Assembly (NCBI RefSeq): GCF_002127325.2
Contig: NC_035434.2
Coordinates: 152,106,289-152,170,288 of the forward strand
DNA from: Helianthus annuus
Lineage: Eukaryota; Streptophyta; Magnoliopsida; Asterales; Asteraceae
Length of the DNA: 64,000 bases
Direction: 5' to 3'
The notes under the pieces were generated by a model, which did no database searches, had not been told where the DNA came from, and saw nothing but the letters and a program-made list of their open reading frames with translations. Positions 1-10,920 of this stretch are shown here, in pieces; within the stretch, counting starts at the first letter, position 1, and each line of letters opens with the position of its first letter. Both the position numbers and the translations under genes were made by a program.

Positions 1-227
1 AGCCGAAACCTCTTTAAATGATATAAAATCACTATGAATCTTTCAAATAATACTAGTCTCAACTCACAATCAGCAAACACATAATTTAAACCTTTTAAAA
101 ACAAGATTTTTGAAGAAAAAGTGAATAAAATAAAAAACCCTAAAAGTTTCAAATAAAAATCAGATTTTTAGGATGAATTTGAAGATTATTGAATCCCAAA
201 TTCGAGTACCAAGCTCTGATACCAAAT
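1..227 (-). mobile_element. Copia element A: leader next to 5' LTR, with primer binding site
   Basis: Read on the - strand, this stretch follows directly after the LTR at 228-691. The tRNA-iMet primer binding site is at 211-224, where the + strand shows GCTCTGATACCA, the complement of TGGTATCAGAGC. The remaining bases to the window edge are AT-rich and hold no open frame, as expected for an untranslated leader. The gag-pol part lies outside the window. Calling it copia rests on the LTR form (short, TGTTGGG start on the - strand) and the iMet primer site, so the superfamily is inferred. Confidence 0.75.
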
Positions 228-691
228 TGTAGGATCAAATCGAGCCAAAAATCGGATTTTGATAAAGAAATCAAGATGAACACACACAAAATAAACTTGA
301 AAACCCTTAGAATAATGATTTGCATAAGATGAATACAATTAGCCCCCCAAATCTTTCTCTAAGTGTGTGTGTGTTGCAAAAACCCTAATCATCTCTATCT
401 ATTTATAGCCTTACCATTTTTGGCTAATTACAATTAAGTCCCTAGAGATAATAACTTACTAAAAGGGGCACTAAACATGAAAACTAATTAAGTAAGATAA
501 TAAATATATTTTGACTAAACAAAATATATTTAATTATTCAAAACAATATAACCATCGAATCTCGAACGATCACACGCCATATCTTTCTTTGATCTTCTCG
601 TGTCGACTTGCGCGTTGACTTTGACTTGATGGCGTTGACTTTGTTGACTTGATTCGTTGATAACATTAGACTACACGATTTAGACCCAACA
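228..691 (-). repeat. 5' LTR of copia element A
   Basis: A 464-bp LTR with TG...CA ends. On the + strand it starts TGTAGGATC and ends CCCAACA; on the - strand it therefore starts TGTTGGGTC. A TATA box is read on the - strand at about 401-409 (GGCTATAAATAG). The primer site lies 3-4 bp beyond the low-coordinate end. The second LTR is outside the window, so the target duplication (GCTAT on this side, 692-696) cannot be confirmed. Confidence 0.8.
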
Positions 692-1030
692 GCTATTCAG
701 CTTTGTGGTGGCGTGACGCGGCGGAATACTTTTCCAGCTATTCTTCGTTCATTCAGTTTTCGTTCAGCTGCATCTCACCCGGTTCTTGGTAATTCTTCTC
801 GTTTAACATATTTTCCTCGTTTTTCAACATTTCAGCACCCGAGACCTGCATCTCACTCTTATGTGTACACTTGTTCTATCGCTCGATGTCGCCACAATAT
901 GCGAAGTTGACTCTCTCTCTCGCTCTCTCTCTTTCTCTCTCTCCCTCGCTCTTGCATTTAGTCTAAGTTCGCACACAAATTATACTACTAGTACTATATA
1001 CTATATCACGATATAATGTGTTTTACCCTC
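692..1030 (+). mobile_element. Fragment of host gypsy element X between two copia insertions
   Basis: A 339-bp piece caught between copia A and copia B. It continues, after removal of copia B, at 6470. No gene is seen; a small open frame at 713-910 has no recognisable domain. A CT-rich simple repeat runs from about 911 to 955. Assignment to X is by position only. Confidence 0.4.
911..955. repeat. CT-rich simple repeat
   Basis: An interrupted (CT)n tract, with occasional G and T, about 45 bp long. Confidence 0.85.
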
Positions 1031-1450
1031 TGTAAGATTAAATATATTATGTTTTAATATTTAATCTAGTAGCCATTATAATCATTTACATTATATAGAT
1101 CAAAATATATAATAACCTATTAACTAATTAGTTGGTAATTGTTGATGGACCATATTACCCTTATTAACTAATTAGGTTTCCTCCTGGGTGCTTATATAAG
1201 GAGAATTACACACTTAGACAGATAACCTAATTCACATAACATCATAATCGACCTCCTCTCCATAACCGAACTCCCTTATTCGGTCTCATAATCACCATCA
1301 TCAGTCAGCACCCTAAGGAGGAACCAGATCACCTTGACAAAGATGTCGAACTCCATGTCTTCTTCCCTCACTGGATTCTCCACTACACTGTCTGCGGTGA
1401 CATGTATGTTTTCATGTTTTCCATTATGTTTAAACAGAACTGATCCAACA
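1031..1450 (+). repeat. 5' LTR of copia element B
   Basis: A 420-bp LTR, TGTAAGATTAAATATA to GATCCAACA. A TATA box sits near 1192-1200 (CTTATATAAGGAG). Compared with the 3' LTR it lacks 19 bp (TGTAGAGGTTAAAAGG region) directly after GGAGAATTA. Confidence 0.93.
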
Positions 1451-2908
1451 TGTGGTATCAGAGCATATGTTGATTAGTCAGTTCTGTTTTCGTATCCATC
1501 AATTCTGGGATAGAAATCTGGAAAACGGAATTTTGATAACTTAATAAACATAACAGCCGATTTCGAGTCATAAAGGTCAACTCGAAATCAATGTTTTCGG
1601 ATAAAGATTAATCATATGTTCACTCGAAATCAAATGGGTTATGTTATTATGACCGAAATCTTTTTAAAAGCCTTAAAAATTCAGGTTTCGGGTACCAGAA
1701 TTATGTTTTATTTTTTAGGGTTCATCACATGTTCTAAGAAAGAACTCGAAAATTCCTTAAGTTTTGGAATGAAATCTGGATTAATGGGTGTTTTTACTGT
1801 TTTGATCTGATTTTATCCCTTAGAATCTCCAAAAACTGTTACAAGATAATCAGTTATAATTTTTCGAAATCCTTGATAAGTTTAGATCAACAATAAAACA
1901 GGAAACACTATCACACAATCCCTAAAATTTCGAGTTTTCAGTTATTTTGCATTAACAGCTGTTAACAGTAGACTCGAGACCAACAAGTTTCGTCTCAAGA
2001 CCAAGACTCGAGACCACGAGGTCTCGACTCGAAATCATAAGTGCTCTCAAATCTTTACAACTCGAGACAACGATTTCGACTCGGGACCATAAGGTTTCGA
2101 CCCAAGACCACTGAGGTTTCGACTAAGGGCTTAAATCTTCACAACTCGAGACCATGGTTGCGACTTGAGACCTTATCAAGCACTCGAGATCTCATAAAAC
2201 ACAGTAGTCGAGACCATGATTACGACTCGAGACACTGAGGTTGCGAGTCGAGACCTCAAAATGTTACAAGATTAGTCGAGACTTAGCTCGAGATCTCACT
2301 CGAGACCTCATAACTGAGTCGAGATCTCACTCGAAACCTCATTATTTTATGTTGTTTAATGTGAACTAAGATTTAGCTCGGGGCTCCGCGCTAACAGGTG
2401 GTTTGCTATTAAATAATTGGTTTTGTAATTACTTAGTTAATTAATCAGAATCAGATAATGTTTTAAAAAACCAAAATGGCTTAACATGAATGAGCCTTTT
2501 GATGTATCATTTCTGGCCAAAGCTGATTTGATACATCTACTTATCATTCAAGTATTACGAAAGCTATGTTAAGTGTGTATCATAAACATGAATGTCTTAA
2601 TATCTGGCCAAAGCTGATTTAATTCCTTCATAGATAGCATATTTAACAAGTGCATAACTAAAGTGATTGACTCAATTTCTGGCCAAAGCTGATTTGTTAC
2701 AATCATTTTGCACACATGCTTAAATGATTACACTTCTGGCCAAAGCTGATTTGTCTTCGTTTAAGTATAATTTTTAACTAAGTCTATTATTTTGATGTTA
2801 GTAATAGACAATATCACAGCTTCATAATGTAAAATGGTCATTATTTATGCCTGCCTTAGTTTAACGTGCCCTTAGATCACATTAGGACTTCTTCCTTAGT
2901 ATCATAAC
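1451..2908 (+). repeat. Untranslated leader of copia element B with two repeat families
   Basis: About 1.45 kb without a coding signal. From about 1970 to 2340 the short motif CTCGAGACC (and TCGAGAC/GTCTCGA variants) recurs more than ten times in both orientations. From 2511 to 2752 a 19-bp motif TTCTGGCCAAAGCTGATTT is found four times (about 2511, 2602, 2677 and 2734), spaced 57-91 bp, and each copy is followed by a short T-rich stretch. Neither repeat is explained by coding. They may be leader RNA structure or packaging signals; this is inference. Confidence 0.8.
1453..1464 (+). promoter_or_regulatory. Primer binding site (tRNA-iMet) of copia element B
   Basis: TGGTATCAGAGC starts 2 bp after the 5' LTR; it is complementary to the 3' end of plant initiator-Met tRNA. 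Confidence 0.93.
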
Positions 2909-5702
2909 TTGCTCATCTTATTTCCACTATCAGCGCCCAATTGCGGGATTCCACCTTTGACTGGTGATAACTTTACTGCATGGAAGGATGCTCTCATGCT
3001 TACACTTGGGTTGCTGGACTTTGACTATGCTCTAAGAGAGAATAAGCCAGCGGACCTTACTCCACAAAGTACTGCTGCTGAGCAGTTGGCTCATGAAAAG
3101 TGGACTAGGTGTAACCGCATGTCTCTCATGTTCATGAAGCAGTCCATAAGCAATGCAATCAAAGGAGCCATTCCTGATTCTGAAGATGCTAAAACCTACT
3201 TGTATCTTATTAAGGAGAAATCTGAATCTCTAACAACTTTTAAAGATTATAAGGCTGAAGTTGAAAAGCAATTAGATCGTCAGATTAAAGTTGTGAGATC
3301 AGATAGAGGCGGTGAATATTATGGAAGACATACTGATGTGGGTCAAGCTCCTGCTCCATTTTTTGAGTTTTGTAAGGGCCAGGGGATTGTGAACCAATAC
3401 TCCATGCCTGGTACACCTCAGCAGAACGGAGTCGCTGAACAAAGAAACCGTACCCTTATGAACATGGTGCGCAGTATGTTAGCCAACACTAATTTACCAT
3501 TATTCCTCTGGACTGAAGCATTAAAAGCAATTGTTCATATACTCAATAGAGTTCCTTCTAAGTCTGTCCCTAAAATTCCTTATGAACTTGTGGACAGGAA
3601 GGAAACCGAGTCTTAAATATATGAAAGTATGTGGCTGCATTGCTGAAGCAAAACCTTACAATTCTTTCCTAAGGAAACTTGACCCTAAAACAGTTACATG
3701 TTTCTTTATCGGGTATCCTGATAATTCTAAGGGTTATCGTTTCTATTGTCCTTCCCATATCACCCGTATTGTTGAAACCAAGCGTGCTGCGTTCCTGGAG
3801 GATTTCAAGGTCAGTGGGAGCAGTACCAACCCTTACGAAGAATTGCAAGAAGTACAAGACGTGGGGGGGAGAGACTCGTCACTTACCATTACTCCGATTA
3901 TTCCTCTTGTACCCAATGCAACTACTGTACCCGAAGCTACTGCACCAACTCCAAATTTACCTCTACAATCAGAACCCATTATACCTCATGACGAAGGCAC
4001 ATCAAACGCTCAAAACCAAGACAACGCTGAACCGATAATCCACTCAGGAGGTTATCTAGGCAAAGAAGGCCTACTAATTGGGATGATTATGTTACCTACC
4101 TAACTGAAATGGATCCCGGAAAGCTCAATGATCCTATCTCTTACAATGAAGCCATAAGCAGTGATCGGTCTTCTGAATGGAATAAAGCAATGATTGATGA
4201 GCTTGAATCCATGAAGAAAAATGACGTTTGGGATTTGGTAGAATTACCCACGGTGTCAAACCCGTAGGATGTAAATGGGTGTTCAAAACAAAATTGGATT
4301 CGAATGGGAACGTTGAACGCTACAAAGCGAGATTGGTTGCAAAGGGCTACACTCAGAAAGAGGGAATTGATTATCAAGAGACGTTTTCACCTGTCTCTCG
4401 TAAAGATTCATTAAGGATCGTCATGGCCCTAGTAGCACATTTTGATTTAGAGCTGCATCAGATGGACGTTAAGACCGCTTTCCTTAACGGAGACTTGGAC
4501 GAAGATGTTTATATGAAACAACCTGAAGGTTAATACCTGAAGGTCAGGAGCATCTAGTCTGTAAGTTAAAGAAATCCATTTACGGGTTAAAACAAGCATC
4601 ACGTCAGTGGTACCTTAAGTTTGATGAAGTCATGAAGAAACAAGGTTTTATGAAGAATCAAGTGGATCAATGCACCTACCTCAAGATGAGTGGGAGCAAC
4701 TTTACTATACTTGTCCTTTACGTAGATGATATTCTATTGGCAAGTAATAGTTTAGACATGTTGCATGAGTTGAAGCGGTTATTCTCGCATAACTTTGACA
4801 TGAAGGATCTCGGAGATGCTTCTTACGTCATTGGCATCGAAATTCACCGAGACAGACACAAAGGGATCTTAGGATTGTCTCAAAAGGCTTACATAGATCG
4901 TGTCCTTACACGCTATAACATGCAACAGTGCAAACCCTCCGTCGCTCCAGTAGTTAAGGGAGATGTTTTCGGTTCATTCCAGTGTCCGACAACAGAGGTT
5001 GAGAAGGAGCAAATGAGCCAGCTACCTTATGCGTCAGTAGTCGGGAGCCTGATGTATGCTCAAGTCTGTACTCGCCCAGATATCGCTTATATTGCTGGAA
5101 TGCTAGGCCGTTATCAGACTAATCCTGGCCTAGATCACTGGAAAGCAGCTAAGAAAGTACTTCGATATCTGCAAGGGACGAAAGACTATAAACCGACTTA
5201 TAGAAGAAGTGATCATTTAGAAGTGGTGGGCTATTCTGATTCTGACTTTGCCAAATGCAAAGATGACAAGAAATCCACTTCGGGCTATATCTTTATGTTA
5301 GCAGGCGGCCCTATCTCTTGGAAGAGTCATAAACAACAGTTGACCACAACTTCCACAATGATGGCAGAGTACATTGTTGTTTATAACGCAACCTGTCATG
5401 GAATGTTGATTAGAAATTTGATCACTGGACTCAAAGTCGTTAATTCCATTTCTAGACCATTGAAGCTTTACTTTGATAATTCAGCTGCCGTTAGTTTCTC
5501 GAACAGTAACGGTTCGACTGGAGCTGGTTTGTATCTCGATACAAAATATATGTTCGTACGTGAACGAGTTGAGGAAAATAATCTTTGTATCGAGTATATT
5601 AGTACTAAAGATATGCTTGCGGATCCGATGACTAAAGGTCTCCCTCCTAAGGTTTACGAAGAACATGTTTGGAATATGGGATTTAGTAAAGACCTTATTT
5701 GA
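2909..5702 (+). pseudogene. Copia gag-pol of element B, deleted and frameshifted
   Basis: A remnant of the copia polyprotein. The first frame (2909-3616) begins with a UBN2-type gag domain (about 107 residues with [10 protein letters not shown]) and then jumps, near 3235, straight into the integrase core ([10 protein letters not shown] and [10 protein letters not shown] motifs). The gag zinc knuckle, the protease and the first half of integrase are missing, so one internal deletion joined the two. A one-base shift near 3590 moves the frame; the rest of integrase runs to about 4103. Reverse transcriptase begins near 4105 and has lost its frame near 4250. A 14-bp duplication at 4521-4548 puts in a TAA stop. 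The last open part (4632-5702) has the YVDD catalytic motif at 4719-4730 and a complete RNase H with the C-terminal ADPMTKGL motif. Not functional. Confidence 0.92.
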
Positions 5703-6014
5703 GCATATTGTACTAGCTTATGTTTTATGATTAATGAAATTTCCTCAGTTTGATTTTGTATGTCTCTTAGAATATGTTCAACCGGTATAATGGCATATAG
5801 ACAAATAAAGTTACAAATCAAACAAAGGGCTTATGCGTATTTTGATCATGACGATTAGGTTTTAAATTAAGGCTATAGTATGACTAATGGGTGTCCTGAG
5901 TCGCATATTGATTCAACGACTGTATTTCTCTTCTATAGTACTTGTTTAAGGCTAAAATGAGTGTTAACTCCTGATCATGCTTATCTAATACTCATAGTAA
6001 ATGATTACTCGGCT

Positions 6015-6025
6015 AAGTGGGAGAA
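6015..6025 (+). promoter_or_regulatory. Polypurine tract of copia element B
   Basis: AAGTGGGAGAA directly abuts the 3' LTR, the usual plus-strand primer position in copia elements. Confidence 0.85.
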
Positions 6026-6464
6026 TGTAAGATTAAATATATTATGTTTTAATATTTGATCTAGTAGCCATTATAATCATTTACATTATATAGATCAAAA
6101 TATATAATAACCTATTAAATAATTAGTTGGTAATTGTTGATGGACCATGTTACCCTTATTAACTAATTAGGTTTCCTCTTGGGTGCTTATATAAGGAGAA
6201 TTATGTAGAGGTTAAAAGGTTACACACTTAGACAGATAACCTAATTCACATAACATCATAATCGACCTCCTCTCCATAACCGAACTCCCTTATTCGGTCT
6301 CATAATCACCATCATCAGTCAGCACCCTAAGGAGGAACCAGATCACCTTGATAAAGATGTCGAACTCCATGTCTTCTTCCCTCACTGGATTCTCCACTGC
6401 ACTGACTGCGGTGACAAGTATGTTTTCATGTTTTCCATTATGTTTAAACAGAACTGATCCAACA
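6026..6464 (+). repeat. 3' LTR of copia element B
   Basis: A 439-bp LTR with the same ends as the 5' copy. It carries 19 bp absent from the 5' LTR. TATA box near 6187-6196. Followed at once by the CCCTC duplication. Confidence 0.93.
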
Positions 6465-6608
6465 CCCTCACTATGCGTCCGCGAAATAAGTTACGATAAA
6501 CGTGCAAGGAACAAACTAATCACGGGTGCACACGGGATTATTTTGGTTAGTGCACGGAGATCGTAATAAGTTCCAATGATGCCATAACGTTAAAAGTATG
6601 GTTAAGTG

Positions 6609-7545
6609 TGGTGGATACGCCGTTGGTACTTCCTATATATAAGCGTCTTAACCATGTCGACGAAGTGTGACACCTATTCACGGGACGGAGGTGTGTGGTT
6701 GAAGCATGGTGGATAAGCCGCTGGTACTTCCTATATATAAGTGCTTTGCCATGCTAACCAAATTCTCGTGAAGAAAGTGCCATGCAGAGTTGAACGTTAT
6801 TAGACCTCTTATACTATCGAGACTATTTTCAACAAGCTAAACTCACTCGCAAGGCGTAACATCTCATCGCAACACAAACGCGTCATCGCTAGACTTTTCG
6901 TAAGTCTACTCGCACGCAATCGCACCTTCGCTGGAATCTAACTCGCACTCGCTATCGCTTTACACTAGAACGCTTAAACGCTTTATCACATCCATCTCAT
7001 CGATACCACCATCACTGTTCGCTTATCGCGTATCGCTGTTCGCCTATCACTTATCGCTTATCGCGTATCGCTTTTGACGCTTATCGCTTGTCGCAGATTG
7101 CTTATCACCTATCGCTAATCTCTTTTTAGCTCTTCACTTATCGCTCATCGCGGATCGTTTTTCGCTTATCGCTCGCTACCTATCGCCTAACGCTCGTCGC
7201 TTAAACGCACGCCGCTTAACGCCTGTTGCTTATCGTTTATCGCTGATGGCTTATCGCTTTTCGCTTTCGCTTACCGCCCCTCGCTCTTCGCACTCGACCC
7301 TCGCACTACTTCGACGCTCCCAAGCGCTGAATCATTCACGCACACTCTCATTGCTAACTGAGTTGCAAACAACTTCATTACTCAGTTTTCTCAATCTCCA
7401 TCCCGAACTCGGTCTAACCACCAATCGCTTGGACCGAGGACGCAAAATCTATCTGTACCATATCGACACCATGACATTGCTTCACGGGACAGAGGCAATA
7501 TGGCTAAAACATGGTGGATACACCGCTGGTACTTCCTATATACAA
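6609..7545 (+). repeat. Three dispersed copies of a TATA-containing repeat
   Basis: A core of about 35 bp that includes GGTACTTCCTATATATAAG is found at 6609-6642, 6706-6741 and 7510-7545. The copies share flanking words such as CACGGGACRGAGG upstream of copies 2 and 3, and GTGCCATG downstream. The third copy has TATACAAG. They look like promoter-like units, but no transcript evidence exists. Confidence 0.7.
6840..7290 (+). repeat. GCTTATCGC minisatellite-like region
   Basis: The words TCGCTTATCGC, CGCGTATCGC and CGCCTATCAC are repeated over about 450 bp in imperfect array. A related but looser array (TCGCTTACC, CGCTTATTCGCC) occurs at 13250-13330, in the same element X after the Tat-like insertion is removed. 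Confidence 0.75.
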
Positions 7546-7859
7546 GTGTTTTAGCCATATTAACAAACTTTCATGGAAATGTGCCATGTGGGGCTCGACG
7601 CTAATTAAAACTTTTTGGACTATTTAAACCTTTTTGTGAAACGAAATTTTCTTACAAACTTTTAACTTTCTGAAAATTTTTAACTAAAACCTTTTTAGAC
7701 AAACAAAACTCTCTTGTAGCGTTGGTTTAACAATCGACTCAGGTTAACACCACGTCATAAGAAACTTTTCGTAAATCAAGTTTCCATAAGATCTTTTGAT
7801 AACTCGACAAAACCTTTTCGGCAACGCTGGTGTGAACATCGACTCAAGTTCAACGTCAC

Positions 7860-9132
7860 TGATCGGAGTGTCGTGCTCCGGTTAAAGATAAAATTTATAA
7901 GCCCTATTTACCTTTAACAAATAGCTAGGGGTAGCAAGGGGTCGAACCACAAAGAGTAATTGCAAAAAAACTTGATTACTAAACAATAATAATAAAAAGG
8001 GTTCACACCCGGTTTCGGTAATTGCCAACCTAGGGTTTCTACAAGTTTTTAGATTCAACTCAATTGCATACGATTAGGGGATTTAGTGTACCGTGACTTA
8101 GGTGCCAATAACTATCAATGTTTCAAAGAACGGACAAGAATGCACATTGTAATCAACACAAGTAAAACCTAACTAAGACAATGTATAACTACACATAACT
8201 ATTTCGTAAAGTCATAACTTTTAACATCGTTCGACAATTTACGAATATGAAACAAATGTAAACTATTGTCAATGGTTTCAAAAATCAAACACAATTTGTC
8301 ACAAAGTTGAAGCAAGAAACAATTCAAAACCCTAAATTAAACAACTACCTACACCGGGGTGAAACCAAAGTGATTAGCCGCTCATGGTTGAAGAAGCTTG
8401 AACACCGGATGATTGGAACTTGTCTTGAATCATCTTGAAGCTTGGATGATGGGGAAGTGATGGATGTTGAGGGTTTTGGTGAATGATGATGACAGAGATG
8501 ATGTATAGGTGATTAGGGTTAGTGATGGATTGATGATTGAGAAAGATGGTGATAATGCCTCTTGATGATTCGGGTGCTATCGTGATGATAAATGGAATTG
8601 GTGATGAATATGGATGAATAAAATGAATATGGCTCCAAGATGAAGATTTCAAACTCAATTTTCCTGTAACTCCCGTCTTCAATGCCACCCGGACCAATAA
8701 AAATCGTTTCTTATAACCAAAAACCAAGAATTCGCGTTTGGCAAAAGTACAGCCCGTCGCCGACGGGTCTGACCCCGTCGCCGACGGGTTCCCAAAAACC
8801 TGTTTTTTGCCGACGCCTTACTTTGCTGGATACGGGTGTTTTCGGCCGACGGGGTGTTCTAGAGCCCATCCGGGACGGCCCTAGACTTGTCGGCGACGGC
8901 CTCTTGAACTCCAATTCTCCAAATTTCGCTTCTTGCACTCCCGGTTGATCCGTAACGCATCCCAGTGCTCCGGTTTTTGACTCGATGACTCGTAAAACTC
9001 CCGAAAAGCTCCTTAAACTTCATTGAACCTGCAAAAACACAAATCTAATTAAAAGTAGGCTTTTCAAGATTAAAAATGATGTAAAAACATAAAGTTGCAC
9101 GATTACGAACACCGGTCTTCAACCACGTATCA
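7860..9132 (-). repeat. 3' LTR of the Tat-like element
   Basis: 1273 bp, on the + strand TGATCGGAGTGTCG to CCACGTATCA. It matches 11668-13084 over nearly its full length but lacks about 145 bp found there (near 11767-11905). The palindrome CCCGTCGCCGACGGG occurs at 8753-8767 and 8774-8788, and a TTATAA-like box at about 8708-8716 (- strand). Confidence 0.88.
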
Positions 9133-9160
9133 CATCCCCACACTTGTCCTTTGCTTGCCC
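9133..9160 (-). promoter_or_regulatory. Polypurine tract of the Tat-like element
   Basis: On the - strand the 3' LTR is preceded by CAAGTGTGGGGATG. A second, similar block with ACCTCAAGTGTGGGGATGG on the - strand is at about 10301-10320 inside the element. Confidence 0.75.
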
Positions 9161-10914
9161 TCAAGCAAATCTGTTTTTCACTTTCACGCGGGTCGAACAA
9201 CGAACACACTTCCCATTCCCGAGACAAAGGTTAAGGTCTATTGGCATACAAAAGTTCAAACCTTTTACAATTTTCACATATATACCGGTCAAGTGAATAA
9301 TCACATATAATAATGGTTATCCAAGATTAACCCGCCCGTAAAACTAACAAGTCATACATATCCCTCACAATGTTCTCTCCACTCGGCTTAAAAATTGGCT
9401 AATATGTATAATGTATTAGCACTTCAACAATTAATCGCTCAACACCGATTAGAACACGTACCCGCATAGGCTTGCAACTCAATCATTCTCCACCACCGAT
9501 CACGAATACTAAGCACAAGTCATAAGGTCTTTGTAAGGGTTGTAACGGGGCTAGGCTAAGGGTTGGAAATAGGATACTTAAAGTAGCTAAGGTGATGAAA
9601 ATTCGATTTTATTACAACGCAACTATTCTAAACTCAAGTAAACTATAAACATCAACTATAAGGCAATGATTTTCGCCTTTTATTCAACAATTAGAAACAC
9701 ATATTTTTGTTCTTTTCTCAATGGTTTTCACTTCTTTTTCATAACATTTTCTGATTTTTTTATATGCAAACAATCAAAAACAACTATATAAATACGACTC
9801 CTATAATCGAATTTCCATCACACGGGTTTAAAAGAAAAAGGTTTAAGGTTATGGGCTATAGGGTGATGAAACGAAAGGATTAGGCTCAAAATTGGCTACT
9901 AGGGGATAATTTTCGGGTAAGGATATAAAAATGGTGTAAAAGAAAAATTCTCGTGCTTGTACTCGGTCTATGGTCTCAAACGTATCAAAAGTTGCAAGTT
10001 CTACAATACGCGACTAATGGTCCACTCAAACAAAGAAACATGTATATGTAAATCTATGATATAGAAGTGGCTCAAAACCTCACGTATAAGGGTATGGTAT
10101 GTGATATGCATAAAATGCTAGATCCTTAGGCGAATTATTCCCAAATAACTACCCGCTAAATACCCGTCATGCTATTAATTTGAACTTGACCATGACAAAA
10201 GACCAAATGGGTTATGCCATCCGTTGTTGACTTAGTTACTTGTGCTTTTAAGATCGCTTTTGAAACAAGAAAATTTTGAAAAATTATTGAAATTTTCCCC
10301 ATCCCCACACTTGAGGTAAACATTGTCCTCAATGTGTAAGAACTAGAGTTTGAAAACGCACAAGGGATGTGACACGGCTAACCTCCCCAAAATTTCACCC
10401 CGGAAAAATAAAATACAAAATACAATCCACTTATTGCTAAACTAATAATCAAAGTAAAAAGGAAACGCATGCACCTGATTTTTGTCGCTTGATGCCCATA
10501 TCTTCTTCTTTTCTTCATAAAAACGGTTGTCTCTTGAACATCATGTACCTACAAATTCTAACCCTTGTGTAGAAGCATGCTTCTCACAACCATTGAAATT
10601 TGTTAGGTGGTTAGTTCTACCATTTTTATAAAAGTGTTACCAAATCATACGTTAAATTACCTTAATTTTTGTGAAAAAAATAAGTTACAACAATAACAAG
10701 CCTAACTCACTTTCGTAGGAATCACGGTTGCATTTAGCTTATGCAACAAGCCCTTTTAAACCACCCGATAGCTCGGGAGGATGAGTAGGTCTCGTGAGGG
10801 TTATATAGAGAACACACCCACAACGTTCATTTAACTAGGAAAAAAGTAAATAATAATAAAATAAAACTAAAGGAAGCTAAAATATACAACAACAACAACA
10901 ACACAAAACATACC
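9161..10914 (-). mobile_element. Internal non-coding DNA of the Tat-like element
   Basis: About 1.75 kb of AT-rich sequence without a supported gene. It holds a second purine tract-like block near 10301-10320. Nothing else was recognised. Confidence 0.5.
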
Positions 10915-10920
10915 TTGCCA

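Larger units (their letters stand above)
1026..6469 (+). mobile_element. Copia element B, complete outline, dead coding region
   Basis: A full-length Ty1-copia element of 5434 bp (1031-6464). The 5-bp target duplication CCCTC is exact on both sides (1026-1030 and 6465-6469). It has two LTRs, an iMet primer site (1453-1464), a long leader with two kinds of short repeats, a broken gag-pol, and a purine tract AAGTGGGAGAA (6015-6025) directly before the 3' LTR. Domain order integrase then reverse transcriptase then RNase H is the copia order. The coding region has a large deletion, frameshifts and a stop, so it cannot move by itself. Both LTRs remain close in sequence, which suggests a not very old insertion. 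Confidence 0.95.
6470..7859 (+). mobile_element. Non-coding internal DNA of gypsy element X
   Basis: About 1.4 kb with no recognisable protein. It contains three copies of a TATA-bearing repeat (6609-6642, 6706-6741, 7510-7545) and a long run of GCTTATCGC-type repeats (about 6840-7290). It continues at 13085 after removal of the Tat-like insertion, and then meets the polypurine tract and 3' LTR of X. This suggests the long 3' untranslated part of a gypsy element. An open frame at 7246-7554 consists largely of the repeat and is not a gene. Confidence 0.6.

Noticed and set aside
2511..2752. Regularly spaced 19-bp repeats, CRISPR-like at first sight
   Set aside because: Unequal spacing, plant genome, and position in the leader of a copia element; no CRISPR context.
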